Notes under the pieces: model-generated
What the model was told of the DNA's origin: nothing
Database searches by the model: none
What the model saw: only the letters and a program-made list of their open reading frames with translations
Program-made: the position numbers and the translations under genes
Shown: one piece after another, positions 1 to 9,766 of the stretch
Numbering within the stretch: the stretch's first letter is position 1
How the letters are laid out: the number at the start of each line of letters is the position of its first letter
Assembly: GCA_046259385.1 (NCBI GenBank)
Contig: JBJYWI010000083.1
Coordinates: 1-64,000, forward strand
Source of the DNA: CAVWDI01 sp046259385
GTDB lineage: Bacteria; Chloroflexota; Anaerolineae; Anaerolineales; UBA4823
Length of the DNA: 64,000 bases
Reading direction: 5' to 3'

Positions 1-1
1 A

Positions 2-460
2 GGAGATGCACTCGGTACAGATCTGTCCTTTGGAGGCGATGAAAATGATTCGCAGGGCGTTGCGAAGATTCTGGATGGAGTCACCATGGAAAACGGCAGC
101 ATCTCAGGGAAATTGCTTCTTACTTTCCCCAAAAGGGCATCGGATGGTGTTATTGCTGGAATATACCCCACATTCAAAATTGAAGAAGGTGATAGGCTCA
201 AGGCGCGCGTGGGATTTCTTGCTAATTCTGAGGGAGAATGTGGGGTTGGCCGGGTGATATTCAGAATAGCATACCGGGAAGGCGAAGCAGTTTACTTACT
301 TGGGGAATGGCGCAAGAGCTGTGACAGAAGTCTGATGCCAGTGAATATTAATCTTTCGGGGTTGAGAGGGAAGACAGTTCAAATTGTATTTCTGGTAGAT
401 TCGGACGGTCAATTCGAGGATGATTGGGCGATCTGGAACTCGCCACGGATTGAGCGCTGA
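2..460 (+). CDS. C-terminal part of an uncharacterised protein with a beta-sandwich-like end domain (partial)
   Basis: The reading frame is open from base 2, before the first ATG at 86, so this is the tail (about 152 residues) of a gene that starts outside the window. The visible part alternates hydrophobic and charged residues in a beta-rich pattern. It contains a GDRLKARVGF strand, a VIFRIAYREG strand, an NLSGLRGKTVQIVF stretch, and ends with a D-D-W-A-I-W-x-x-P motif. That order (glycine-rich strands, then 'D.A.W..P' at the end) recalls NPCBM or discoidin-like carbohydrate-binding modules of secreted proteins. This is family resemblance judged by eye, not a proven assignment. No catalytic motif is visible. 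A strong hairpin terminator follows 55 bases downstream. Confidence 0.6.
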   Translation, partial: GDALGTDLSFGGDENDSQGVAKILDGVTMENGSISGKLLLTFPKRASDGVIAGIYPTFKIEEGDRLKARVGFLANSEGECGVGRVIFRIAYREGEAVYLLGEWRKSCDRSLMPVNINLSGLRGKTVQIVFLVDSDGQFEDDWAIWNSPRIER

Positions 461-514
461 CTCCAACGCAAAGCATACTGGTATGGAATTATCCTTTGAG
501 GCAACTACTAGAAT

Positions 515-546
515 AAAAAGGGCGGTTTAAAAAACCGCCCTTTTTT
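515..546. terminator. Bidirectional intrinsic terminator between convergent genes
   Basis: A perfect 9-bp stem GGGCGGTTT / AAACCGCCC with a 3-base loop is flanked by an A-tract (515-519) and a T-tract (541-546), so it can act on both strands. It lies between the partial plus-strand gene ending at 460 and the minus-strand lipoprotein gene ending at 587. Confidence 0.9.
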
Positions 547-586
547 ACTCTTAAACAGGTAAGTTCTACTGCATCGTGCGATGTAG

Positions 587-1627
587 TTACGGTGTGGGTG
601 TCGCCTCCTCGGGGACGGTAACACCAAGCATTCCGAGAAATTCAATAATTTCATCTCTTATATTATCATCTTTCCCAGCCAGTTCAAGCGACTTCTGGAG
701 ATCAATGATTGCCAGTTCATCCTGACCTAAATTTCCATAGGCTGCGCCACGGCCATAATATGCGCGTTCATTTTTGGGATCGAGCTCGATTGCTTTAGAA
801 AAATCTTCAATCGCAGCTTCTAGCTGGTTGTCTTGAGCCCGAAAAATTCCACGGTTGTAATAAATTTCCGAGATCTCTGGATTGAGCTCAAGGGCTTTTT
901 CAAAATCCGCCATAGCTAATTCCCGGAAACCCTGGGCCCCATAAATCGTGCCACGGTAATTGTACGCCATTGCATTTTCTGAATCTAACTCTATCGCCTT
1001 GTCCAGGTCAACCTTTGCACTGTTCCAATCGTTGGTACTCAAATAAGAAAGAGCCCGGTTAATATATATCTGGGCGTCCTCAGGGTCGAGTTCGAGGGCT
1101 TTGTTAAAATCAGCCAGCGCCAGATCGCTTTGCTGTTTTTCTGCGTAAGCGATGCCGCGGTAGCTGTATGTGCGGGCGGTTTCCTCCCCAAGGGAGATAA
1201 TTTTAGTAAAATCTTCAATCGCCTCATCAAACATGTAAAAGTCCAGATAGGCAATGCCGCGCACGCCATAGACTTCGATTGAATCGGGTTTTATGGCAAG
1301 GGCTGCATCAAATTCTTCAGTTGCTTTTTCCATATCACCTTGGCTGATAAACTGTTTTGCATTTGCGACGTGTGCTTCATACGGGTCGGTTGTAGCAGTC
1401 GGCGGCAGAGTGGCTGTTGGTTCCTGGGTTGGGGTTTCGGTTGGAAACTGGGTGTGAGTAGGAAGCGGGGTGGGTTCTAATTCAAAGTCCTCACTCGGTA
1501 TCTCTTGACCGCCAGGACCGATTATGATCTCATTTTCTTCGGGAGGTTCTGATTGGCATGCGGTGACCAATAAGATGGCAGTCAGAACCAGGAATAAGAT
1601 CTTCATCAAAGAAGATTTTGTCAGCAT
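587..1627 (-). CDS. TPR-repeat lipoprotein
   Basis: A 346-residue protein. The N-terminus has a hydrophobic stretch ending in a lipobox (LLVTAC), so it is probably exported and lipid-anchored. An acidic, Pro/Thr-rich linker (about residues 26-85) follows, then about seven tandem tetratricopeptide repeats of the form A-x-x-x-x-x-x-A-I-x-L-D-P, running to near residue 320. Repeats of this kind form a protein-binding solenoid; the partner is unknown. The ATG at 1627 is preceded by AAGGAG nine bases upstream, which supports this start. An ATG at residue 8 would also leave a good signal peptide. It lies 215 bp downstream of nuoN and may have its own promoter (1700-1728). Similar TPR proteins with Pro/Thr linkers occur twice at 51-53.7 kb. 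Confidence 0.85.
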   Translation of the reverse strand: MLTKSSLMKILFLVLTAILLVTACQSEPPEENEIIIGPGGQEIPSEDFELEPTPLPTHTQFPTETPTQEPTATLPPTATTDPYEAHVANAKQFISQGDMEKATEEFDAALAIKPDSIEVYGVRGIAYLDFYMFDEAIEDFTKIISLGEETARTYSYRGIAYAEKQQSDLALADFNKALELDPEDAQIYINRALSYLSTNDWNSAKVDLDKAIELDSENAMAYNYRGTIYGAQGFRELAMADFEKALELNPEISEIYYNRGIFRAQDNQLEAAIEDFSKAIELDPKNERAYYGRGAAYGNLGQDELAIIDLQKSLELAGKDDNIRDEIIEFLGMLGVTVPEEATPTP

Positions 1628-1699
1628 GTTATTTACTCCTTCAATTCATGAATAGGTGCGTTGAAATTTTACCTCCAAAGGATAAAAATCAAGCATCAA

Positions 1700-1728
1700 A
1701 TTAAACCATTCTTTAGGTTCTATCGCAA
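1700..1728 (-). promoter_or_regulatory. Candidate sigma-70 promoter for the TPR lipoprotein gene
   Basis: On the minus strand TTGCGA (1728-1723) and TTTAAT (1705-1700) are separated by 17 bases, placing a start site about 70 bases before the lipoprotein ATG. The match to consensus is moderate (4/6 and 5/6). Confidence 0.4.
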
Positions 1729-1842
1729 GGGGAGCGGCTTTCTATTTATGTAATTCTTAAAAATGAAAAGCATTAATGGGGGATAGATGAATATCTACAG
1801 CTATTGTGTAATTTTCAAGAATGACATTTGCTTGCCAAGCAA

Positions 1843-3315
1843 TTACAGCAGTTCTAATACCGCGCTGGAAGCCCAGTTGATCAATGGTTGAGCGATTATG
1901 CTGAGTAAAACGGTAAACAGGGCTGTGAGAACAGCGGTCGAAAAGACCCAGATTTCACGACGGACAACCGGTTCTCCTTCACGCATATACATATAAACGA
2001 CCACCCGCAGGTAATAATATGCTGAGACGAGTGACGTGAGCACTCCAATCAAAGCAAGCCCTGTATAGCCCCCCTCAATTATGGTGCGCAACACGAAGAA
2101 TTTTGCCACGAATCCTAATGTTGGCGGAACCCCAATGAAGGACAGCATCGCAACTGTCATGGCGAGAGCAAGCGCGGGTTGTTTGCGCCCTAATCCCGCA
2201 TAATCATCAATCATCAAGCCTACCGAACCATCACCATTTTCCTTTCTTTGTTCTAAAGCGATAACGACCGCCCAGGCCGCGAAATTTGTCAGCATGTAGG
2301 CTAGCAGGTAAAACAAAGCTGATGCTACTGCAGAGGAAGAAAGTTGCTTCTGTCCATAAGGAACCAATGCCATCAGGATAAAACCAGCATGCGCGATACT
2401 GGAATAGGCAAGCATTCGTTTTATGTTTCTCTGAGAGATCGCGATTACATTACCGAGCACAAGTGTGATGGCTGCTAGTGCCCAAAGAATTGGCGTAATA
2501 TCCGCTGAAATGGATGGAAAGGCAAGCACAAAAACACGCAGAAGCGCCGCAAAGCCAGCTGCTTTTGCGCCAATTGACATGAATGCAGTTACGGAAGATG
2601 GCGCACCGTGGTACACATCCGGAGTCCACATATGAAAGGGTACTACGGCGACTTTAAATCCCAGACCAACAAGTATCAAGGCAGCTCCATATAGAAGAAT
2701 AGGAGGGATTGAAGCCAGGTCTGCAGCAGCATTGATAATATCGGATAATGCGGTGGAGCCTGTCGCTCCGTAAACCAGGGCTGTTCCATAAAGAAAGAAA
2801 CCGGAGGCAAACGCTCCAAGCAGGAAATACTTCAGTGCAGCCTCTTCTGAATCGCTTTGCGGGACTGCAATGCCTGCAAGGACGTATAGAGGAATCGACA
2901 GCAGTTCCAGCGAAAGAAAAACCACAATCAGGTCGGATGCGCCTGCCATCAGCATCATTCCGATAATAGAGAAAAGAAGCAAAATATAGTATTCACCCCT
3001 TTCAATTCCAGACCGTTTCAAGTAGTCATAAGCGAGGGCGATGCTAATCAGACCACTTACCAGGAAGACCACGTGCAGAAAAGCAGCAAATCCGTCTATC
3101 ATGATCATTCCGTTGAAAGCCGAGGTGGTGAATCCAAACCGGACGATAACAATGATCAACGAAATCAACAACCCGAGAGCTGCTAGTGCAGCTGTGATGC
3201 CTTTTTTCTCCGTCGGGATGAATAAATCGGCAAGGATGAGGACACATACCCAAAGAATCAGGAAAGTCAAAGGAAGGACAAGATTAAGGTTTAGCAGCAG
3301 GTCGTTTAAACTCAT
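1843..3315 (-). CDS. nuoN: NADH-quinone oxidoreductase subunit N
   Basis: An antiporter-like membrane subunit of complex I, last gene of the nuo operon. Its 490 residues are almost wholly hydrophobic, matching the 14-helix NuoN family and its usual length. The proton-channel residues expected for NuoL/M/N-type subunits are present: Glu137 in helix 5 (LSLELLS) and Lys221 in helix 7 (GLGFKVAVVPFHMW), followed by a TPDVYHGAPS loop. It acts in the cytoplasmic membrane and helps move protons while NADH is oxidised. It starts 33 bp after nuoM ends. I see no clear terminator after it. Confidence 0.97.
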   Translation of the reverse strand: MSLNDLLLNLNLVLPLTFLILWVCVLILADLFIPTEKKGITAALAALGLLISLIIVIVRFGFTTSAFNGMIMIDGFAAFLHVVFLVSGLISIALAYDYLKRSGIERGEYYILLLFSIIGMMLMAGASDLIVVFLSLELLSIPLYVLAGIAVPQSDSEEAALKYFLLGAFASGFFLYGTALVYGATGSTALSDIINAAADLASIPPILLYGAALILVGLGFKVAVVPFHMWTPDVYHGAPSSVTAFMSIGAKAAGFAALLRVFVLAFPSISADITPILWALAAITLVLGNVIAISQRNIKRMLAYSSIAHAGFILMALVPYGQKQLSSSAVASALFYLLAYMLTNFAAWAVVIALEQRKENGDGSVGLMIDDYAGLGRKQPALALAMTVAMLSFIGVPPTLGFVAKFFVLRTIIEGGYTGLALIGVLTSLVSAYYYLRVVVYMYMREGEPVVRREIWVFSTAVLTALFTVLLSIIAQPLINWASSAVLELL

Positions 3316-3348
3316 TGGTTACTCCAAACTGGTATCGCACCGGCGCGG

Positions 3349-4872
3349 TTATGGCAGCCCTGCCAGCGCCACGCTTTGTAGGGATGTGACAATCTGTTCG
3401 ACTGAGGCGTTCATCAATCCGAAAAACGGGTTTGGATACAAACCGATCCAGAATATCAGGACAATTAAAGGCAGGAGGGTGATAATTTCGCGCCAGTTTA
3501 AATCCAGCAGGGTTTTATTTTCCTCTTTTGTGACCGGTCCGAGGAAGAGTTTCTGGAACATGTAGAGGATGTAAACAGCCGCCAGGATGACTCCCATAGC
3601 AGCGAAAATTGTGAACCAGGGTATTCCATAAACGCCATCTGGCGCCCCGGCGCCCCAGGAACCGAGCAGTATGGTGAACTCACCCACAAAGCCGTTCAAA
3701 CCCGGGAGACCCATCGATGAGAGCGCGACGATCAGAGTCAGCGCGCCGTAAATGGGCATGATTTTCCAGAGTCCGCCGAATGCGTCCATATCACGCGTAT
3801 GACGGCGCTCGTAAATCATTCCTACTATAAGGAACAACGCGCCAGTGCTGATTCCGTGGTTGACCATCTGCAGGATACCTCCCTGGATTCCCTGCGCGTT
3901 TAGCGCAAACAAGCCCAGCATTACGAACCCAAGGTGGCTTACCGAAGAATATGCCACCAATTTCTTAACATCTTTCTGGGCATAGGAAACCGCTGCGCCG
4001 TAAAGAATCCCAATCACAGCCAGCAGAGCAATCCAGGGAGCGAGTTTTACGGAAGCCTCAGGAAACAGCGGGATATTGAACCTCAAAAAACCGTAGGTGC
4101 CCATTTTTAGGAGAACGCCGGCGAGGATAACTGAACCAGCAGTGGGCGCTTCGACATGGGCATCAGGCAACCAGGAGTGGAGCGGCCACATTGGAACCTT
4201 GATCGCAAAAGCCAGCCCAAATGCAATGAACAACCAGATCTGAAGGTTCACGGGGATACCGTTCAAATCAACCAGTTCGGGCACAATGAATGTGCCTTGG
4301 TTGATCCCAAGCCAGAGAATTGCAAGCAGCATCAGGATTGAACCCGCCATTGTGTAGAGGAAAAATTTGACAGCCGCGTAAATCCGGTTTGGGCCTCCCC
4401 AAATCCCAATCAGGAAGTACATCGGCACAAGTGTAAACTCCCAGAAGACATAGAACAGAAACAGATCCTGCGCCAGGAATACCCCCAGCATCCCCACTTC
4501 AAGCAGAAGGAAAAAGATCATAAACTGCTTAACTCGATCCTGTATTGCAGTCCAGGTGGAAAGGATGGATATTGCTGTCAGCAGAGTCGTCAGCAGGACC
4601 AATAAAATGCTCAGCCCATCCACACCCATGTAGTAAGTGATCACCCAACCAGCGACGTTTATCCACGGGATGACGACTTCCATCTGGAGATCCGGGTTCT
4701 GGGGGTTAAATTGAGCCAGGATCGCGAGAGAGATTCCAAATGTAATCAACGAAGTGATTAGCGCTACCCAGCGGGCCGAGTTTTTCTGCTCCGGCTTGAG
4801 AAAGAGCAGCACAGCCACACCAATGAGCGGGAAGAAAGTGACGAGCGTCAGCAGATCGAAGTTAAAATTCAT
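3349..4872 (-). CDS. nuoM: NADH-quinone oxidoreductase subunit M
   Basis: An antiporter-like complex I subunit of 507 residues, the usual length. Glu145 (YVFWEFTLVPMY) and Lys225 (AFAIKVPMWPLHSWLPDAHVEAP) are the conserved charged residues of the proton path, and the second motif is diagnostic for NuoM. It sits in the membrane arm between NuoL and NuoN. The gene lies 116 bp after nuoL and 33 bp before nuoN, in the order seen in most 14-gene nuo operons. Confidence 0.97.
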   Translation of the reverse strand: MNFNFDLLTLVTFFPLIGVAVLLFLKPEQKNSARWVALITSLITFGISLAILAQFNPQNPDLQMEVVIPWINVAGWVITYYMGVDGLSILLVLLTTLLTAISILSTWTAIQDRVKQFMIFFLLLEVGMLGVFLAQDLFLFYVFWEFTLVPMYFLIGIWGGPNRIYAAVKFFLYTMAGSILMLLAILWLGINQGTFIVPELVDLNGIPVNLQIWLFIAFGLAFAIKVPMWPLHSWLPDAHVEAPTAGSVILAGVLLKMGTYGFLRFNIPLFPEASVKLAPWIALLAVIGILYGAAVSYAQKDVKKLVAYSSVSHLGFVMLGLFALNAQGIQGGILQMVNHGISTGALFLIVGMIYERRHTRDMDAFGGLWKIMPIYGALTLIVALSSMGLPGLNGFVGEFTILLGSWGAGAPDGVYGIPWFTIFAAMGVILAAVYILYMFQKLFLGPVTKEENKTLLDLNWREIITLLPLIVLIFWIGLYPNPFFGLMNASVEQIVTSLQSVALAGLP

Positions 4873-4988
4873 TTCTTGTCCTCCAGCGGATCGAACAGCT
4901 TGAAATTACCGCCATCCGCAGAATACCTTACTCTTACAACTATCAGGTTGAACCGGAATTCGGTCGGTCATATCTAGATAGAGTGGAA

Positions 4989-7115
4989 TCATTTTGTCAA
5001 AATTAAGTATCCCAGAATTAGAACAAAGCCGATGAAGATCGACAGGGCATAATTGCGCACATAGCCGGTTTCAATGCGGCGCGATTTTTCCGCCGCGAGT
5101 TTGACCAGATCAGCTGTTTTATTCGCAGCGGCATCGATTATTCCCAAGTCAATCCTGATCGACATAATCTTGGAAAAGGCGTTGTATCCAGCAGCGATAA
5201 CGGAATCGTGGAACCAGTCGTGCCAGAAGCGCCAGTCGACGCTGTCCGCCAGGAATCGGGCGAGTGAGACGTAGGGATTTAAAATAACAGACCAGTAAAG
5301 TTCATCCACCCAGTACTTATTTTCCAGAAGAGTAAAAACTGGTCCCAGTACCGGCCGCAGCGGGTCATCCGGGCGCTTGGCAGGCGGCAGTTCACGCTGT
5401 CTTGAATAAACCCGTCCATAAATGAACCAGGCGACAATGATGGCTAATAAAGCAACAATTGAGCTGAGGGCGGCAATCCAGAATGCGAATTCGATCACAT
5501 GCAAGTGGCTCAGGGTTTCCTCAAGCCAGTGGGTGAAGGTGTGCCAGAAAGGTAAATTAATCACCCCCCCAAGAACGGACAAACAAGCCAGGATGATGAG
5601 CGGCACAGTGATAATCGCCGGGCTTTCATGTGCGTAGCCAGACGGTAGGCTGCGAGGTTTTCCAAACCAGATCATCATAATCTGGCGCCCCATATAAAAA
5701 GCAGTCAGAAAAGCGGCAAGAATTAACAGCCAGAACGCAACCGGGTTGGGCTGGGCTACTTCGGTGAGGATTTCGTCCTTCGACCAGAAACCTGCCAAGG
5801 GTGGGATTCCAGCCAGGGCAAGAGCTCCGATAACATAAACCAGGAATGTAACTTTCATCTGGTTTTTCAAACCGCCCATAGTACGCATTTCCTGGGGATC
5901 AAAGTTGTGAAGCGCTTCCCGGTCTTCTTCCTTGAGTTTTCCGTCATGCTCGAGATGGTGATGGGCGTGTTCCAACCCGAGGATTGTGGATCCGGCGGAG
6001 AGAAAGAGGAGCGCCTTGAAAAATGCATGCATTACCAGGTGGAAAATTGCGGCGACATATGCGCCCATACCAGCGGCCGCTACCATAAAACCTAGCTGGC
6101 TGATCGTAGAATATGCCAGAACTTTCTTGATATCAAATTGGGCGACCGCGATTGTTGCGGCGAAGAAAGCCGTAGCAGCGCCCACAATTCCAACGATATA
6201 CTGGACATTTGGAACGAGGGTGTAGAGAGCAGCTGACCGTACAATTAAATAGACGCCGGCGGTCACCATTGTTGCAGCATGGATCAGGGCTGATACAGGG
6301 GTAGGACCTGCCATGGCATCCGGTAACCAGACATAAAGGGGTATCTGGGCTGATTTTCCAGTAACCCCCACCAGCATCAATAATGTTATGGCGACCATGG
6401 TAGCCGGGAACGTCGAAGCGATTTCGGGTGCTTTTTCAAAGACCGCAGTAAATTCAAATGTACCGAAAGCCCAGAACATGATAAACATAGCCAGCAGGAA
6501 TCCAAAGTCACCCACCCGGTTTGTAATAAAAGCTTTCTTTCCCGCAACAGCATTTCCGATCCCGTCTTCACCTTTGTCGTACCAGAATCCGATCAGCAAA
6601 TAGGAGCACAAACCGACGCCTTCCCACCCGACAAAGAGCATCATGTAATTGTCCGCGCTGACCAGTATCATCATCATCACAATAAAGAGGTTCATGAATA
6701 CAAAAAAACGCTGGTAGCGGCTTGGATCACCTTGGAAGCGGACGTCGTCGTGCATGTACCCGATGGCATAAATGTGGATCAGGGTGCCCACCAGGGAAAC
6801 AGCCAGCATCATCGAAACGGAAAGGGTATCTACTTTGAAACCCCAGTTAATATTTAGCTCACCGATTGAAATCCATGAGCGAATTGGAACGATAGCCCCT
6901 TCTGGATGACCACTTAAAGAGAACGCCAGCAGAACCGAGACGATGAATGACAACCCAACTGCTGCGCTGGCGATCACCCCGATTGCTTTTTCCGGTATGC
7001 GGGAACCAAATACTATATTGATCAGCAGTCCAAGCGCTGGAAGAAATACTACTAAAGGTACAAGATAAAAGAACTGCGGGCCGTAGGAAATCGTTTCGCT
7101 TAAAAGCATAAGCAT
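4989..7115 (-). CDS. nuoL: NADH-quinone oxidoreductase subunit L
   Basis: The largest antiporter-like subunit of complex I, 708 residues. It has the N-terminal 'oxidored_q1_N' region (YAIGYMHDD), the helix-5 glutamate in LFVGWEGVGLCSYLLIGFWY, and the helix-7 motif KSAQIPLYVWLPDAMAGPTPVSAL. A long C-terminal part after residue 520 should form the lateral helix that clamps NuoM and NuoN. A His-rich insert (EHAHHHLEHDGKLKEEDRE) lies near residue 400, between helices. Start ATG at 7115, 71 bp after nuoK. Confidence 0.97.
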   Translation of the reverse strand: MLMLLSETISYGPQFFYLVPLVVFLPALGLLINIVFGSRIPEKAIGVIASAAVGLSFIVSVLLAFSLSGHPEGAIVPIRSWISIGELNINWGFKVDTLSVSMMLAVSLVGTLIHIYAIGYMHDDVRFQGDPSRYQRFFVFMNLFIVMMMILVSADNYMMLFVGWEGVGLCSYLLIGFWYDKGEDGIGNAVAGKKAFITNRVGDFGFLLAMFIMFWAFGTFEFTAVFEKAPEIASTFPATMVAITLLMLVGVTGKSAQIPLYVWLPDAMAGPTPVSALIHAATMVTAGVYLIVRSAALYTLVPNVQYIVGIVGAATAFFAATIAVAQFDIKKVLAYSTISQLGFMVAAAGMGAYVAAIFHLVMHAFFKALLFLSAGSTILGLEHAHHHLEHDGKLKEEDREALHNFDPQEMRTMGGLKNQMKVTFLVYVIGALALAGIPPLAGFWSKDEILTEVAQPNPVAFWLLILAAFLTAFYMGRQIMMIWFGKPRSLPSGYAHESPAIITVPLIILACLSVLGGVINLPFWHTFTHWLEETLSHLHVIEFAFWIAALSSIVALLAIIVAWFIYGRVYSRQRELPPAKRPDDPLRPVLGPVFTLLENKYWVDELYWSVILNPYVSLARFLADSVDWRFWHDWFHDSVIAAGYNAFSKIMSIRIDLGIIDAAANKTADLVKLAAEKSRRIETGYVRNYALSIFIGFVLILGYLILTK

Positions 7116-7185
7116 CCCTCAAATAAGAGCACTCTTGTGGAAATCTTCTGGGGCGACCATTGTGCTATGACAAACCCTGTAATTT

Positions 7186-7494
7186 TTATCCGCCCAGATT
7201 GTGCATCTGGTCTACGTCGATGCTTTGTTTTGTGTGGAAAATCGCCACAATTAAAGCGAGTCCGACAGCTACTTCTGCGGCTGCGACACCCATCACGAAG
7301 AAAACAAAAACCTGTCCATCCAGGGACTGGAAGGAGCGTGCAAAAGCGACGAATACCAGGTTTGCCGCGTTAAGCATGAGCTCCACGGACATAAAAATAA
7401 TGATCGCGTTCCGCCTGATTAACACACCGAGAGCGCCGAGGATAAATAAAATGGCGGATAAGCCGATGTAGTATTCAATTGGTACCATGGTCAA
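7186..7494 (-). CDS. nuoK: NADH-quinone oxidoreductase subunit K
   Basis: A small 102-residue, three-helix membrane subunit of complex I (MrpC-like family, usual length about 100). Conserved membrane glutamates are seen in [13 protein letters not shown] and near [15 protein letters not shown]; in the family these take part in the proton path. It begins 41 bp after nuoJ and is followed by nuoL. The protein starts P-I-E-Y-Y-I-G-L after a short leader, typical of the family. Confidence 0.96.
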   Translation of the reverse strand: MTMVPIEYYIGLSAILFILGALGVLIRRNAIIIFMSVELMLNAANLVFVAFARSFQSLDGQVFVFFVMGVAAAEVAVGLALIVAIFHTKQSIDVDQMHNLGG

Positions 7495-7534
7495 TTTCCA
7501 CCGGAATAAAAAAGGTGTGAGGCTGCGCGTCGGC

Positions 7535-8053
7535 TTAACCCCTATTTTTCCGGTCTCTCCTCCTTGTCAGAACAATTACGCCGATCATTGCGACCAGCAG
7601 AAGTACAGAGATAATTTCAAAAGGAAGCAGGTATTTGTCAAAAAGCAGGGTACCCACTTCAAATGGAGATCCAAATTCCGGGGTCAATGGAGCAGCACCG
7701 GGAAAAGTTACAGGGCGTATAAAAATTACATAAATTGCAAGTACTGCCAGCAGAACAGCAGATGATATTGCCAGAGGCCTCTGCCATGGTAGAGTTGCCG
7801 CACTTGGAAGCCTTTCAGCTCCAAGAAGCATAATGACAAACAGGAACAGCACCATAATTGCGCCGGCATATACGGTAATCTGCGCCAACGCGATGAAAGG
7901 CGCGCCTAAAATCAGATATAAAACAGCCACGGCAGAAAAATTCAGGATCAGGTTCAGAGCCGAATAGACAGCATTTTTACTTAACAGCAAACCCAGTGCG
8001 GAAAGTACAGCAACGAGGGCAAGCAGGATAAACAGTATGATGTCCGGAATCAT
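7535..8053 (-). CDS. nuoJ: NADH-quinone oxidoreductase subunit J
   Basis: A membrane subunit of complex I, 172 residues with five predicted helices. The family motif [20 protein letters not shown], followed by [13 protein letters not shown], is seen at residues 46-80; this is the conserved helix 3 at the junction of quinone site and proton path. It lies between nuoI (105 bp upstream) and nuoK (41 bp downstream). The C-terminus is basic (RRRDRKNRG). Confidence 0.96.
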   Translation of the reverse strand: MIPDIILFILLALVAVLSALGLLLSKNAVYSALNLILNFSAVAVLYLILGAPFIALAQITVYAGAIMVLFLFVIMLLGAERLPSAATLPWQRPLAISSAVLLAVLAIYVIFIRPVTFPGAAPLTPEFGSPFEVGTLLFDKYLLPFEIISVLLLVAMIGVIVLTRRRDRKNRG

Positions 8054-8158
8054 TTTTTTCTCCAGATGTGAATTAGCCCTGAACTATTCTCCGCAAAATA
8101 AAAGCTGGTTTTTGGGTTTCTGCATACATTGATCATCCTTTTTGAATCCCTTTTTATT

Positions 8159-8665
8159 TCAGTCCTTAGGATCTTCCATTTCCGGCACAGAACGGGTGTA
8201 GAGACCGGGTTCGACTTTCTGCGGGGTGGGTTTTGCGCCTTCTTTAAGCGGGACGATCAGCATCTCCTTGGTGTAAATCGCTTCGCGTCGGTTTGTAAAT
8301 GAGAGTTCGTAATTGTCACCCAGGACAATCGCTTCAGTTGGACAGGCATCTTCGCAGTAACCGCAAAAGATACACCGCAACATATTTATTTCGTAAGTGC
8401 TGGCATAGCGTTCACCCGGAGAATAACGGATTTCATCTGTGTTTTCAGCAGATTCAACAAATATCGCGTCTGCTGGACAGGCTGCCGCACAAAGGGAGCA
8501 GCCGATACACTTTTCAAGCCCGTTATCGTAGCGATGAAGGGAATGACGACCTCTAAACCTTCGTCGAACGGGGCGTTTTATTTCCGGGTACTGGTATGTA
8601 ACCGGTTTTCTGAATAGATGGCGAAAGGTTGTGTACAGCCCGGTTGCTAACCCTTTCACAAACAT
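8159..8665 (-). CDS. nuoI: NADH-quinone oxidoreductase subunit I (two [4Fe-4S] ferredoxin)
   Basis: A peripheral-arm iron-sulfur subunit, 168 residues. Two ferredoxin motifs are clear: CIGCSLCAAACP near residue 52 and CIFCGYCEDACPTEA near residue 97. These should hold clusters N6a and N6b, which pass electrons to N2 in NuoB. An N-terminal segment with a KPVTYQYPE motif is typical of NuoI and anchors the protein near the membrane. It lies 34 bp after nuoH. Confidence 0.97.
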   Translation of the reverse strand: MFVKGLATGLYTTFRHLFRKPVTYQYPEIKRPVRRRFRGRHSLHRYDNGLEKCIGCSLCAAACPADAIFVESAENTDEIRYSPGERYASTYEINMLRCIFCGYCEDACPTEAIVLGDNYELSFTNRREAIYTKEMLIVPLKEGAKPTPQKVEPGLYTRSVPEMEDPKD

Positions 8666-8699
8666 TACGAACCTCCAGAGATATTGGCGTCTCTCATTT

Positions 8700-9719
8700 T
8701 TATCGGATTAGATTTGGAAACAGGATAATGAGAACACCCGTCAAGAATACGTTTACCAGTGCTAGCGGGAGGAGAATCTTCCATCCAAACGCCATCAGGC
8801 GATCATAGCGGATCCTAGGCATCGTCGCCCGAATCCAGATAATAATGAATATCAGGAGAAAGGTTTTTATGAATAAATATACCGGACCCAACCAGGGCAC
8901 TTTGTCAACGAAAGGTCCCAGGTAACCTCCCAGGAATAATGTGGAAAATATTACAGAAATAACAATGATTTTTATATATTCCGTCATCATGAATAGGGCG
9001 AACTTCATACCGGAATATTCTGTATGGTAACCGGCGGTCAACTCCTGTTCTGCTTCGGGCATATCAAACGGGGAGCGGTTAATCTCGGCCATGGCAGCCA
9101 GAAAGAAGATGATCATTCCAATTGGCTGGAGGATTATGAACCAGGTTATGCGTCCCTGCGCCTGTACAATTTCATTCAGACTCATCGAACTGGCCAGTAA
9201 AATCGGGCCGATGAACGCCAGACCGAGGGCTAATTCGTAACTGACCATTTGAGCTGACGAGCGGATGCCGCCCATCATGGCGTACTTATTGTTGGATGAC
9301 CAGCCAGCCAGGACAATCCCGTAAACTGAAATCGAAGCGATAGCAGTGATGTACAGCACTCCCACATTGATATCTCCAGCTATGCTAAGGGAGATTTCCT
9401 GCCCGAAAAGGTTTACAGTATCTCCAAAGGGCACAACAGCCAGCATGACCAGCGCGGGTATAACAGTCAGCATAGGCGCGAGGAGGAAGATTAATTTATC
9501 AGCTTTTGCGGGGATTAACTCCTCTTTAAAAATCAATTTAACGCCGTCCGCGACCGGTTGTAATAAACCGAACGGCCCTGCGCGGTTTGGTCCGTATCGT
9601 ACCTGCATACGCGCCAGTGTTTTACGTTCCATATATGTTGTGTATGCGAAACCAACTATCAGTATCACAAGCATCAGCACGGATTTAATTACCCATTCCA
9701 ATATCAAGGCAAATTCCAT
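8700..9719 (-). CDS. nuoH: NADH-quinone oxidoreductase subunit H
   Basis: The membrane subunit that forms the quinone-binding chamber, 339 residues with eight or nine helices. Diagnostic motifs are TYMERKTLARMQVRYGPNRAGP near the N-terminus (part of the quinone entry), SPFDMPEAEQELTAGYHTEYS in the third loop, and RATMPRIRYDRLM near the C-terminus. All are well conserved. It follows nuoG by 47 bp and precedes nuoI. Confidence 0.97.
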   Translation of the reverse strand: MEFALILEWVIKSVLMLVILIVGFAYTTYMERKTLARMQVRYGPNRAGPFGLLQPVADGVKLIFKEELIPAKADKLIFLLAPMLTVIPALVMLAVVPFGDTVNLFGQEISLSIAGDINVGVLYITAIASISVYGIVLAGWSSNNKYAMMGGIRSSAQMVSYELALGLAFIGPILLASSMSLNEIVQAQGRITWFIILQPIGMIIFFLAAMAEINRSPFDMPEAEQELTAGYHTEYSGMKFALFMMTEYIKIIVISVIFSTLFLGGYLGPFVDKVPWLGPVYLFIKTFLLIFIIIWIRATMPRIRYDRLMAFGWKILLPLALVNVFLTGVLIILFPNLIR

Positions 9720-9766
9720 ATTAATTCCTTGGTGGTTAAATATTCATTTCCCTGCATTTTTCAAGC

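Noticed and set aside
1826..1846. Palindrome TTGCTTGGCAAGCAA near the nuoN stop
   Set aside because: A 6-bp stem with a 3-base loop overlapping the gene end, not followed by a T tract, so I did not call it a terminator.
2748..2966. 72-codon plus-strand open frame within nuoN
   Set aside because: Lies fully inside nuoN on the opposite strand, with no own Shine-Dalgarno and biased composition from the real gene; a shadow frame. The same holds for the many other antisense frames inside nuo, dnaG, groEL and dnaK.
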